From contig NC_133770.1 in the NCBI RefSeq assembly GCF_003597395.2, positions 95,554,615-95,618,614 of the forward strand: a stretch of DNA of 64,000 bases. Direction: 5' to 3'. Shown piece by piece: positions 11,875 to 20,739 of the stretch (position 1 is the first letter of the stretch; every line of letters starts with the position of its first letter). Source of the stretch: Chelonoidis abingdonii (Eukaryota; Chordata; Testudines; Testudinidae). The notes under the pieces are model-generated. The model did not search any database. It saw nothing but the letters and a program-made list of their open reading frames with translations, and was not told the origin of the DNA. The position numbers and the translations under genes were made by a program.

Positions 11875-12110
11875 ACAGTGCCTTCCATCTGAGGACCTCA
11901 AAGAGCTTTAAAAACACTAATGACCTGATCTTGGCAATGAAGTACAATAAGTATTATTTTCCCCATGTTTACAGATGGTGAAATTGGAGGACAGAGGGCT
12001 TAAAATGGCTTTGCCCAAAGTAATTTAGAAAATTTGAGACTGAACTTGGAATAGAACACAGGTCACCTGATTCCCAGTCCTCTGCCCTAATCTTAACTAT
12101 TGTTCCTCCC
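11875..12110 (-). mobile_element. MIR-like CORE-SINE, antisense to plus strand
   Basis: Plus strand shows TCAAAGAGCTTTAAAAACAC, then GTATTATTTTCCCCATGTTT, ACAGATGGTGAAATTGGAGG and GGAATAGAACACAGGTCACC. These correspond in order to the antisense of a MIR-type core and head (AGCGCTTTACA, TATTATCCCCATTTTACAGA, GGAAACTGAGG, GAACCCAGG). It is well decayed, and the ends are approximate. Confidence 0.65.
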
Positions 12111-12725
12111 TAGATCTGTAAACTGGAAAAGATTAAATCCACTCATTTTTCATTGGCTCATTTTATCATCACTTTATGTCACTATGCCAACTATCCTATG
12201 GGCTTAACTCACTCCTCTGTGTGTCAGTGTGTAGAATTTGCAGTCCCATCCCAAAATTCAGGCAGGACAGGCAGCTATCCATTAGGCATCTTGCCTGGCT
12301 GGGCCAGGTTTAGCTTCACTGGGTTTATACTCAATCAATGCCTCTTCAGGTGCTCTACCAGTATTTATAGCTGATGGAATCTTCTCTCTTGCTGGCCCCA
12401 CTCACTTTGTGGTTTGTACTGAGTGCTTCAGATTCCCAGCTACTGCTGTGACCCTCTTCAGGGCATATTTTCTGCCACAGGGGGCTCACAGCTTGCCACT
12501 AGAGGAAACTGAACCAGTCAACTGTACTTTTTCTATAAAATCTGAAAAAAAAATGAACAATTAAACATCCCTCTTCCAAGTATATGGTAGCTAGTGTACT
12601 TAAGTGGAGTTTCTAGAGCATCTTTGCTTAGAAACCAAGTTTAAATGCTCTGATTTTTAACCTTCTAAACAATTTTTTTGCTGAAAATATTTGATCTTCA
12701 AACAAGAGCTGCAGAAACCTGTTAA
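12111..12725. other. Intronic sequence before the PLE insertion
   Basis: Nothing recognised. It ends at the left target-site copy of the large nested insertion. Confidence 0.4.
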
Positions 12726-12736
12726 CTAAATGGCAT

Positions 12737-13143
12737 CTTGTATGCAGTGTTTTTGTAGCCATGTTGGACCCAGCATATTAAAGAGACAAGGTGGGTGAGG
12801 TATTAGCTTTTATTAGACCAACCTGTGTTGTTGATGAAAGAGACAAGCTTTCAAACACAGAGCTTTTCTTCAGGTCTGGGAAATGTACTCAGAGTGTCAC
12901 AGCCAAATGCAAGGTAGACCAGACTGTTTAGCATAAGTAGTTAACACATTTCAAGGGACCATTCAAGGTAAAGTGACCCATTAACTCTTCTCCAGTCATG
13001 GGCAGAGGGAGAGGGAGTTAAAAAAAAGTTGGGGGGGGAGGGTGTTAAGTGGGTATAGATTGTTTTAATAAACCATCAAGCCAATGTCTCTACTCAGTCC
13101 ATGATTTTTAGTATCTCGCAATTACAAATTTAAGCTCCCAGGC
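12737..13143 (-). repeat. Left inverted pseudo-LTR of the PLE
   Basis: The complement of this block follows 20375-20739 step by step: AGCCTGGGA near the inner edge, ATACTAAAAATCATGGACTG, TTGAATGG(T/C)CCCTTGAAAT, TTAACTACTTATGCTAAACA, GTACATTTCCCAGAC and CACCTTGTCTC at the outer edge. Divergence is roughly 15% by eye. Its inverted orientation relative to the coding part distinguishes it from a direct LTR and fits PLE integration products. Confidence 0.8.
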
Positions 13144-13375
13144 TCTCTCTGTTGAAGTTATTGCCAAACACATCCATTTCATTCTCACCCATAACAACTT
13201 TACATTCAACAACAAACACTTTGTTCAAACCATGGGGGCAGCGATGGGTACTAGGATGGCTCACCAATACGCCAACCTCTTCGCAGGCTACCCTGACAAA
13301 GAATTTCTGGACAAATGCAGCAAGAAACCAACAATATACCTGAGATACATTGATATTTTTAGCCTCTGCATAGAT
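13144..13375 (+). pseudogene. PLE reverse transcriptase, N-terminal fragment
   Basis: The plus frame through 13232-13375 reads GAAMGTRMAHQYANLFAG followed by IYLRYIDIF. These correspond to the PLE RT motifs A-M-G-T-x-x-A-P-x-Y-A-N-L-F and R-Y-I-D-D-I-F. One aspartate of the expected catalytic pair appears missing (Y-I-D-I-F), so the active site is lost or damaged here. The frame then runs straight into the DIRS terminus at 13376. The upstream codons (FHSHP-x-FTFNNKHFVQT-type) also belong to the RT palm. Confidence 0.7.
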
Positions 13376-13610
13376 AAAAGACGGTTACTCACCTTTGTAA
13401 CTGTTGTTCTTCGAGATGTGTTGCTCAAATCCATTCCAGTTAGGTGTGCGCGCGCCGCATGCACGTTCGGAGATTTTTACCCTAGCAACACTCGGTGGGC
13501 CAGCAGGGCGCCCCCTGGAGTGGCGCCGCTATGGTGCCGGATATATACCCCTGCCGGCCCCCCACTCCTCAGTTCCTTCTTGCCAGCTACTCCGACAGTG
13601 GGGAAGGAGG
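13376..13610. repeat. DIRS inverted terminal repeat (left, 3' side of coding strand)
   Basis: Contains ACGGTTACTCACCTTTGTAA at the tip, then ATCCATTCCAGTTAGGTGTG, GCGCGC, GGAGATTTTTACC, CAACACTCGGTGGGCC, CCCCTGGAGTGGCGCC, TATATACCCCTGCCG and CTCAGTTCCTTCTT. The same series appears, complemented, at 19245-19477. The outermost ~50 bp differ between the two ends, as expected for DIRS, where each tip is instead copied in the internal complementary region. Confidence 0.85.
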
Positions 13611-13617
13611 GCGGGTG

Positions 13618-13722
13618 TGGAATGGATATGAGCAAACATCTCGAAGAACAACAGTTACAAAGGTGAGTAACCGTCTTTTCTTCTTCGAGTGCTTGCTCAT
13701 ATCCATTCCAGTTAGGTGATTC
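13618..13722. repeat. DIRS internal complementary region (circle-junction template)
   Basis: The first half (GGAATGGATATGAGCAAACA, then TCGAAGAACAACAGTTACAA and AGGTGAGTAACCGT) is complementary to the left tip at 13381-13435. The second half (CTTTTCTTCTTCGAGTGCTT, then GCTCATATCCATTCCAGTTA) is complementary to the right tip at 19437-19477. The two tips therefore meet here head to tail, exactly what the DIRS replication model requires for completing the ends of the circular intermediate. Confidence 0.85.
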
Positions 13723-13733
13723 CCAAGCCTCAC

Positions 13734-14036
13734 CTAGGCGGTGAGGTCGGAGCAAGACGTTGCGGAATGTAAGATCGCTGAGCCAAAGGCGGCATCATCT
13801 CTAGACTGCTTGACCAGTGCATAGTGGGATGCAAAAGTATGGACGGAAGACCAGGTAGCTGTGCAACATATTTCCTGGACGGGAACGTGGGCCAGGAAAG
13901 CAGCAGATGAGGCTTGAGCCTGAGTAGAGTGGGCGGTGAGATGGCCAATCGGGATGCGGGCCAAGTCATAGCATGTCCGGATACAGGACGTTACCCATGA
14001 TGAGAGCCTCTGGGAAGAGATAGGCATGCCTTTCAT
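13734..14036 (-). pseudogene. DIRS tyrosine recombinase, C-terminal catalytic fragment
   Basis: A frame of 100 codons containing GHLTAHSTQAQASSAAFLAH and, further on, TFASHYAL. In tyrosine recombinases the second box is H-x-x-R and the nucleophile is a later tyrosine. The histidine and the S-H-Y tyrosine are visible here, but the box-II arginine position reads glutamine (CAG, a likely CpG decay of CGG). Together with the frame interruptions between here and 14197-15108 this copy is unlikely to be active. A stop and a frame break separate it from the N-terminal part, with a run of seven G at about 14281-14287 close to the break. Confidence 0.7.
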
Positions 14037-14196
14037 ACGCTCCGCGACCGCTATAAATAGCTGGGGCGAACGTCTGAAAGGTTTGGTCCTCTGAATGTAA
14101 AAGGCGAGGGCCCGGCGGACATCCAGGGTATGTAGTTGTTGGTCCCGGCGCGATGCGTGCGGCTTCGGGAAGAAGACCGATAGAAAAATGTCTTGA

Positions 14197-15108
14197 TTAA
14201 TGTGGAAGGCAGAGACTACCTTGGGAAGGAAAGCCGGGTGCGGTCATAGCTGTACCTTGTCCTCGTGGAAGATCGTGTACGGGGGGGTCTACCATCAAAG
14301 CACGAAGCTCAGATACTCGTCTGGCCGAGGTGATAGCAATGAGGAAGGCCCTCTTCCAGGACATGTACAGCAGTGAGCAAGTGGCTAACGGCTCAAAGGG
14401 AGGGGCCGTGAGCCTAGCTAATACAAGGTTGAAATCCCAGGTAGGGGAAGGGTGCTTAACCGGAGGGTAGAGTCGTTCCAAGCCCTTAAGGAACCTGGAA
14501 AATATAGGGTGAGAGAAGGTTGAACTGCCCGATTCCCCAGGATGGAAGGTGGAGATCGCGGCCAGATGCACCCTTATTGAAGAGAGCGCCAGGCCTTGCT
14601 CCTTGAGGTTCCATAAGTAGTCCAAGATAATGGGGACCGATACGGCTTCGGGAATAAGGTTACGTTGGGCACACCAATGGGAGAATCGTTTCCACTTGGC
14701 GAGATATGTCGCTCGCGTGGAAGGCTTTCTGCTTCCCAGGAGGACCTGTTGCACCGGCGTGGAACAGCGCAATTCGGATTGGTTTAGCCAGACAGCAGCC
14801 ACGCTGTCAGGTGGAAGGACTGCAGGTCCAGGTGGTGAAGTCTGCCAAAGTCCTGTGTTATAAGGTCCAGGTAGAGTGGCAGAGGTATTGGGTCCGCTAG
14901 AGATAGGTTGAGCAGCATGGTGTACCAGTGCTGCCTCAGCCACGCCGGAGCGATCACGATTAGCCTGTCCCTGTGGAGCTTGAGCAGGACTCTGTGGACT
15001 AGGGGAAAGGGTGGAAAGGCATAAAGTAGATGACCTTCCCAGGGAATTAGGAACGCGTCCGAGAGGGAGCCCGGGGAGCGACCCTGCAGGGAGCAGAACA
15101 CCTGGCAT
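14197..15108 (-). pseudogene. DIRS tyrosine recombinase, N-terminal and box-I part
   Basis: 303-codon frame. The first ~110 residues overlap the RT frame in another phase and are probably not a true coding start; DIRS recombinase frames usually begin within the RT/RNase H tail. From about residue 127 the text STRATYLAKWKRFSHWC is a SAM-like core-binding domain. SARRVSELRAL at about residues 261-271 holds the box-I arginine. The frame then leaves the family pattern at about 14285 and ends early. Catalytic continuation is found in other phases down to 13734. Family: phage-integrase-like YR of DIRS elements. Confidence 0.75.
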
Positions 15109-16601
15109 TTCCTGTTGTCCCTGGAGGCAAAGAGGTCTACCTGGGAAAGCCCCAATTCCGGAATACAGAAAGGAGGATGTCCAGACCGATGGACCATTCG
15201 TGGGACAGGAAGGACCTGCTCAGGTGATCCGCGAGAGAGTTCCGGACTCCTGGGAGAAAGGAGGCTACCAGGTCTATCGAGTGGGCTATACAGAAGTCCC
15301 ACAGTCGCATCACCTCTTGACAAAGGAGGGGAAGACCGCGTCCCTCCTTGCTTGTTTATGTAATACATGGCTGTTGCGTTGTCTGTGAAAACTGCAACAA
15401 ACCGGCCCTGTAGATGCTGCTGGAAGGTCTGGCACACCAGTCGGACCGCTCTCAGTTCACGGACATTGATGTGAAGCGCCAGCTCTTGAAAGGACCAAAG
15501 GCCCTGGGTGCAAAGATGCCCTAAGTGCGCACCCCAGCCGAGAGAGAAAGCGTCTGTTGTCAGAGACACCGAGGGCTGTGACGGATGGAACAGACGACCG
15601 GCACACACCAGGGAGGGCATCGGCCACCAGTTGAGGGAGCCCAGCACACTTGGTGGGATCGTGATTATCATGTCTATGGCATCCCTGTGTGGGCAACAGA
15701 CTGAGGCGAGCCAAGTCTGAAGAGGACGCATGCGCAGCCTTGCGTGCTTCGTAATGAAAGTGCACGGAGCCATGTGACCGAGTAGGGTGAGGCCGGTGCG
15801 GACAGAGGTTGTTGGGAAGCTTTGTAGTCGCTGTATGAGGGAGACTATAGCCTGAAACCGCTGTGGGGGCAAGCTGGTTGTTGCAAGACTGGAGTCCAGC
15901 ATGGCCCCTATGAACTCTATCCTCTGCGTAGGAAGCAGAATGGATTTGTCCAGATTGATAATCAGGCCTAGATGGGTGAATAGGTCCTTGATGACGTTTA
16001 CATGTGCGGTGACCTGAGCCTCGGAGGTCCCTCGAAAAAGCCAGTCATCAAGATATGGGAAAACATATATTCGATGACGGCAGAGGGAGGCGGCGACTAC
16101 CGCCATACATTTCGTGAATACCCGAGGGGCTGAGGAGAGGCCAAAGGGAAGGACCGCAAATTGGTCGTGTTGACAATTCACCACAAAGCGTAGGTACCTT
16201 TTGTGCGGAGGGTAAATTGCGATGTGGAAATATGCTTCCCTCATGTCTAGAGCAGCGTACCAATCTCCAGGATCCAGGGAAGGGATGATGTTTCCCAGGG
16301 ACACCATGCGGAACTTGAACTTTCTCATGAATTTGTTCAGTCCTCGCAGGTCCAGGATAGGCCGGAGGCCCCCTTTTGCCTTGGGAATTAGGAAATATCT
16401 GGAATAGAACCCTGTGCCCCTTAATTCCTCTGGAACCTCCTCTATAGCTCCCATCGCAAGGAGCCTCGAAATCTCCTGCAGAAGGAGTTGCTCATGAGAA
16501 GGGTCCCTGAGGGAAGAGGAGGGAGGGTGGGAAGGAGGGGTTGAAACAAACTGAAGACGGTAGCCACACTCCACCGTGTGGAGGACCCAACGGTCCGACA
16601 T
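14784..16601 (-). CDS. DIRS reverse transcriptase / RNase H (near full-length frame)
   Basis: 605 codons. RT palm motifs are present: FLIPKAKGGLRPILDLRGLN at about 71-89, first catalytic aspartate in AALDMREAYFHI (119), LPFGLSSAPRVF (151-162) and the YLDD box (183-186). RNase H follows: D350 in LTTDAFSLGWGAH, E382 in NVRELRAVRLV and D407 in VFTDNATA. Between about residues 424 and 482 (15335-15150) the reading departs from the family: the next phase gives N-S-L-A-D-H-L-S-R, the expected last RNase H motif, and the original phase resumes at QVDLFASRDNRKC. Two compensating indels are therefore likely. The initiator methionine is not well supported; it follows directly on the gag region. RT active-site residues appear intact. 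Confidence 0.85.
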   Translation of the reverse strand: MSDRWVLHTVECGYRLQFVSTPPSHPPSSSLRDPSHEQLLLQEISRLLAMGAIEEVPEELRGTGFYSRYFLIPKAKGGLRPILDLRGLNKFMRKFKFRMVSLGNIIPSLDPGDWYAALDMREAYFHIAIYPPHKRYLRFVVNCQHDQFAVLPFGLSSAPRVFTKCMAVVAASLCRHRIYVFPYLDDWLFRGTSEAQVTAHVNVIKDLFTHLGLIINLDKSILLPTQRIEFIGAMLDSSLATTSLPPQRFQAIVSLIQRLQSFPTTSVRTGLTLLGHMAPCTFITKHARLRMRPLQTWLASVCCPHRDAIDMIITIPPSVLGSLNWWPMPSLVCAGRLFHPSQPSVSLTTDAFSLGWGAHLGHLCTQGLWSFQELALHINVRELRAVRLVCQTFQQHLQGRFVAVFTDNATAMYYINKQGGTRSSPPLSRGDATVGLLYSPLDRPGSLLSPRSPELSRGSPEQVLPVPRMVHRSGHPPFCIPELGLSQVDLFASRDNRKCQVFCSLQGRSPGSLSDAFLIPWEGHLLYAFPPFPLVHRVLLKLHRDRLIVIAPAWLRQHWYTMLLNLSLADPIPLPLYLDLITQDFGRLHHLDLQSFHLTAWLLSG

Positions 16602-16788
16602 TAGCTGGGACCTTGCAGGGAGGAATGCGGCAAGGTGGTTGGCGAACTGAAAAGGATCCTGGGAGGTAATTGGTACGGTGCTCTCGGGAGCACCCTCAAA
16701 AGTTTGGCTTCGGTCCCGCCGGTGGCTTGGTGGGACCGGAGTTGTTACCCCCCTGAGGCCCAGACTGTCGTCTGTGAGAGGTACGACC

Positions 16789-17942
16789 TCACCTTCTGGT
16801 GAAGTCCTGCCTTGGTCGAGGTGGGGGGTAGGGACGCTGAGGTTGGGACCAGATAGATCGTCTCTGAGTCTGCGGCGTATGCATTCCCAGCGAATGCATA
16901 ATTACACGATTGTTCTTCAGACTCTGAAGCCAAGGGTCCGTCTTCTGGGAAAAGAGGCCCTGGCCATCAAAGGGTAGGTCCTGTATGGTATACTGAAGTT
17001 CAGGTGGCAGACTTGACGCCTGCAGCCACGATATACGCCGCATGGCAATCCCAGAGGCGACGGTTCTAGCTGCTGAATCGGCGGCATCCCGCGAGGCCTG
17101 GAGGGAGGTCCACGCAACTTTTTTCCCTTCCTCCAGGAGAGCTGTGAATTCCTGGCGGGAGTCCTGCTGGACGAGCTCTATAAACTTCCCTACTGCCTCC
17201 CAGGTGTTATAGCTGTACCTACTCAGGAGGGCTTGCTGGTTCGCCACCCTGAGTTGGAGGCCTCCCACGGAATAGATCTTTCTACCCAACAAATCCATGC
17301 GCCTGGCCTCTTTCGATTTAGGTGCAGAGCCTTGCTGGCCATGGCGCTCCCGTTCGTTGACGGACTGTACCACCAATGAACAAGGAGGAGGGTGTACATA
17401 CAGGTACTCGTACCCCTTGGATGGTACCATGTATTTGCATTCAACCCCTTTGGCTGTGGGTGGTACGGATGCCAGGGATTGCCAGATGGTATCTGCTCTA
17501 GCCTGTATTGAGCGGATGAAGGGGAGGGCCACCCTGGTTGGAGCCTCCGCTGACAATATACTGACAACTGGGTCGTCCACCTCAGGAACTTCCTCCATGG
17601 GCAAGTTGATATGAGGGTGACGTGGCGCAGAAGGTCCTCGTGTGACCTGAGGTCAATTGGGGGCAGTCTAGATGTAGCCGTTCCCGCCACCACTTCATCC
17701 GGGGAAGAAGAGGATGAAACCCCAGGGACCAGCGGGTCTTGGAGAGACTCCTGGTCTTGGGGGATGTCCTGAGGCAGATCTTGTGGGTCTGTCACGTGGG
17801 TTGGAGATTCCTCCGTATCCGCCCGGGGAGGTCTGCTCACAGTGGTCTCTGGCGCCCGATGTTCAGAAGGGCCGGAGCACAGTGGGAGATACGGATCACC
17901 TTGGTTTTGGTGGTAGGCCCAAAAGGTGTCCAAAAAGGCCAC
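16789..17942 (-). pseudogene. DIRS Gag, C-terminal part in two phases
   Basis: A 239-codon frame (17942-17223) opens with MAFLDTFWAYHQNQGDPYLP and carries an acidic/proline-rich stretch. The family-like reading then moves into a second frame (17604-16789, 271 codons) with the helical segment LLSRYSYNTWEAVGKFIELV, QQDSRQEFTALLEEGKKVAW, a basic tail ending near PRQDFTRR, and no zinc knuckle. The switch between phases lies within 17223-17604, most likely near 17600. The arrangement fits the large Gag-like first protein of vertebrate DIRS elements. It is followed by about 190 bp before the RT frame. Confidence 0.65.
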
Positions 17943-18022
17943 TGATGAGGTCCCTGGTGGTTATCCGAATCCCCGTATGATGCAGTTTCTGCATGGGAGG
18001 AGCTCGACGGATGCCGAGATGG

Positions 18023-18466
18023 TCACAGTGGGGCGGAGACCGTTTGATGTGGGTCTCTGCATCCACTCGAACCATCCCTATGCGGTGCTGGAGAACGGTA
18101 CCGAGAGTCATGACGGTGCCGGGAGTGGGACCGTGACCTGCGATCAGCGCGGTGCCGGGAGGTCGACCGGTGCCTGGAATCGCCATGCCGAGATCGGCTG
18201 CGAGAAGCATGGTGCCGCGAGTCATGCCGAGATCGGGAGTGGTGCCGGTAGTATCTGGACGGCGACCGGTACCTCGAGCAGTGCCGCGAGTACGACTGGT
18301 ACCTTGATAGGGAACGGTTCTGGGACTGCAAGCGGCCACGGGACCGGGATCGATGGCGGGACCGCGGGTGTCTGTGGGACCTGGACCGGTACCTGCGAAG
18401 TTCCGTGGTACTGGGCGAAGAAGGTCTCATGAGGGCCGGCTTGCCTATGCACTGAGGGACCTGCAC
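18023..18466 (-). pseudogene. DIRS Gag middle segment, arginine/serine-rich
   Basis: 147-codon frame almost entirely of R-S/S-R/R-H dipeptides (for example SRSHRHPRSRHRSRSRGR, SRYRSPSRYYRHHSRSRH). At DNA level it is made of short CGGTACC/CGGGACCG/GTGCCGAG-like units, so part of it may have expanded by slippage. An SR-rich stretch in a Gag-like protein suggests nucleic-acid binding or nuclear-speckle-like behaviour; this is inference. The antisense open frame at 17926-18432 (gly/thr/ala-rich) is a shadow of this composition. Confidence 0.6.
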
Positions 18467-18481
18467 CGGTGGTGCCGGGGG

Positions 18482-19075
18482 TCAAGGCAGCTCAGGCTCC
18501 GTCAAGGCAATCAAGTCCCGTGCCACGGAGAACGTCTCCAGAGTGGAGGGCACAATAAGCTCAACCACGGGGTGTGCCGGGGAGCTGGTAGGCATCGGAC
18601 TGGACGGCTTTTGTGAGGCCAGAATCAACGGTGCGGAGGTCGTCGGTGCCGCAGCAGATGACAGTGCCGGGCGGTCCAACTTGGCTAAGCGCTCGGACTG
18701 CGGTGTAGATATAGCAGCCGCAGGAGGCTTGTGCTTCTTGCTCCGTGGTGAGAGCGAACGGTGCCGGGCGGAAGCTCGGGCCGGTGATGGCTGATGTCTA
18801 GGAGCCTTCACTGTTGGCGTGCGCTCCGGTGCCGAGGAGGCACTTGTTCCTGGTGCCGCTGACGGTGCCGAGGACTGGGGAGTCAACGCTGCCTCCATCA
18901 GCAGTTGTTTTAGGCGAATGTCCTGCTCTTTTTTAGTCCAGGACTTGAACGCCTTACAGATGTGGCATTTGTCCGTAAGATGAGACTCACCCAAGCACTT
19001 AAGACAGGAGTCATGAGGGTCTCCTGTGGGCATCGGCCTATGACAGGCCGAGCACGGTTTGGAGCCCGGTTGAGC
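18482..19075 (-). pseudogene. DIRS Gag N-terminal segment with CxxC zinc-binding motifs
   Basis: From an open frame extending upstream of the first ATG at 19033, the minus strand reads KPCSACHRPMPTGDPHDSCL, then KCLGESHLTDKCHIC. This gives three CxxC pairs spaced like a zinc ribbon/treble clef. After it come KSWTKKEQDIRLKQLLMEAA and a long Ala/Ser/Pro-rich linker. The frame ends at 18482, just before the SR-rich segment, which is in another phase, so gag is broken here or the copy has an indel. The true start is not clear; the cysteines upstream of the ATG argue that translation began earlier than 19033. Confidence 0.6.
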
Positions 19076-19244
19076 CGGGCATGGGGCCCGGTACCAGGGA
19101 AGGGGAAGGGGCTAACCCCCGATCCCTTTTAACTATCTACGATAACTACTACAGAACTAATAACTGAATACTAACTATACTTGAAGAAATCGAACTATAT
19201 ACACAATTACAATAGGAACGAGCGAATCGCTAGGGAGGTGGAGA

Positions 19245-19477
19245 TCAGCTAAGCTGCGCTCCACTGTTCCAGTGACCGACACGGGCGGTAAGAAGGAACT
19301 GAGGAGCGGGGCGGGGGGGGGGAGCGGCAGGGGTATATATTTGGCACCATGGCGCCACTCCAGGGGACGCCCTGCCGGCCCACCGAGTGTTGCTACGGTA
19401 AAAATCTCCGACAAACGTGCACGCAGCGCGCGCGCACACCTAACTGGAATGGATATGAGCAAGCACTCGAAGAAGAA
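19245..19477. repeat. DIRS inverted terminal repeat (right, 5' side of coding strand)
   Basis: Complement of the left repeat at 13376-13610, with GTGCTTGCTCATATCCATTC replacing the left tip's version. It carries a TATA-like GGGTATATATTTGGC (about 19331-19345), which on the minus strand lies upstream of gag and may be the element's promoter. A GCGCGCGC run lies near 19427-19434. The end at 19477 is where the match to the internal complementary region stops. Confidence 0.8.
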
Positions 19478-19850
19478 CCTAAATTCCCTCATGGATTTCC
19501 ACTACAACTTCAACAACCACCACCATTATTCTTTCTCTAGGACATTCCCACCACACTAACATCAACTTCCTGGACAGCTTCAACAATGGAACTTCGCAGT
19601 TCCATACACAAGAAACTCCTGGATCACCACACCTACCTTCACAGATCCAGTAATCACCCTGAATACATCAAGAAATCTGTTATCTACAGCCAAGCACTCA
19701 GATACCACAGAATATACTCTGAGGAGAAAGTCTGGGATATACACCTGAACACATGCAAAACTGCCTTCATCAAACAACATTTCACTGGAGAAGTAGATCG
19801 CATCACAGAATGTGTCACTCAAATACCCCGATAGAATCTGTTTCGATACA
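19478..19850 (+). pseudogene. PLE reverse transcriptase, continuation after the DIRS insertion
   Basis: Resumes the interrupted PLE RT: segments equivalent to INFLDSFNN, then an 82-codon frame (19586-19834) with YLHRSSNHPEYIKKSVIYSQ and ALRYHRIYSEEK. These are the PLE thumb signatures L-H-x-x-S-x-H-P-x-x-x-K-x-x-I-x-x-S-Q and L-R-x-x-R-I-x-S. Several stops and phase changes occur, so the protein was already degraded. Joined in order with 13144-13375, it accounts for the RT domain, with the DIRS insertion lying just after the catalytic palm motif. Confidence 0.72.
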
Positions 19851-20129
19851 GAACTAACCCCCCTCCAATTGCACAGCTCTAGTAAACACCTACCATCCCA
19901 CACTGGCACCCATACAGGGTATCATCAAACAAGTACAACCCATACGCAATGGGAGCCACATCCTGAAAGAAATCTTTCCTCAACCCCCACTTCTGGCCTT
20001 CAAATAACCCCTCAACCTCTCCACGTCATCATCAGAAGCAAGCTCCCACAGACCAAGACACATCAACTTGAAGTGGCACCAGACCTACCAGAACAACAGA
20101 TACAACCTGCAGACATATGTCCACTGCTA

Positions 20130-20374
20130 TGATGATCAACACACCTTTCAAGATCCATAGGTCCTACACGTGCTTATCACAACATGTGGTGTACCTCATC
20201 CAGTGCACTAAACGCCCCAATAACAACTATGTGTGTGAAATGTGACAATCACTATGGTCTCGAATGAATGCACACAGACAAATAAGAGACAAAAACATCA
20301 TATCAAAAAGCACTCACTCAATATCTGACCTCAGTCTTCATCCTCAAAGGAAACCTGCACCACACCTTAAAAGA
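20130..20374 (+). pseudogene. PLE GIY-YIG endonuclease-like remnant
   Basis: The plus frame through about 20165-20290 gives QHVVYLIQCTKRPNNNYVCE, a stop, then QSLWSRMNAHRQIRDKN. This matches the pattern V-V-Y-L-I-x-C...Y-V-G-x-T-x-Q-S-L-x-x-R-x-x-x-H of the GIY-YIG nuclease domain that follows RT in PLEs. The glycine of YVG is cysteine here and the linker carries a stop, so no function is expected. Confidence 0.65.
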
Positions 20375-20739
20375 CAAGCCTGGGAACTTAAATTCATCAC
20401 TTTGCTAGATACTAAAAATCATGGACTGAATAGAGACACTGAATTAATGGCTTATTATAAGTCTATAACCCACTTAACCATTACCCCCTTCCCTTCGCCA
20501 TCTCCTTCCCCCCCACTCCTCTGACTTGAGGGGTGTTAATGGGCTACATCACCTTGAATGGCCCCTTGAAATATGTATTAACTACTTATGCTAAACAATC
20601 TGTTCCACCCTTGTATTTAGCTATGACACTGTGAGTACATTTCCCAGACTTGAAGAATTCTGTGTAAGCTTGAAAGCTTGTTTTTCACACCAACAGAAGT
20701 TGGTCCAATAAAAGATATTACCTCATCCACCTTGTCTCG
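20375..20739 (+). repeat. Right pseudo-LTR / 3' end of the PLE
   Basis: 3' non-coding end ending CACCTTGTCTCG next to the TSD. It includes AATAAAAGATATTACC (a possible polyadenylation hexamer AATAAA at about 20708-20713). Its inverted counterpart is 12737-13143. Confidence 0.75.

Larger units (their letters stand above)
13376..19477 (-). mobile_element. DIRS-like tyrosine-recombinase retrotransposon
   Basis: A GC- and CpG-rich unit of about 6.1 kb with inverted terminal repeats, an internal complementary region and, on the minus strand, Gag fragments, RT/RNase H and a tyrosine recombinase in the order known for DIRS elements. DIRS elements integrate by recombinase through a circular intermediate and normally leave no long target duplication; none is seen at either junction. 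Frameshifts and stops in gag and recombinase make this copy defective. Its higher GC content and long open RT frame suggest it is younger than the PLE it sits in. Confidence 0.88.

Noticed and set aside
13477..13755. Frames on both strands across the DIRS end
   Set aside because: They run through the inverted repeat and internal complementary region, which are non-coding in DIRS elements.
17926..18432. 168-codon plus-strand frame rich in Gly, Thr and Ala
   Set aside because: Antisense shadow of the SR-rich Gag segment; its composition follows from the short repeated units.
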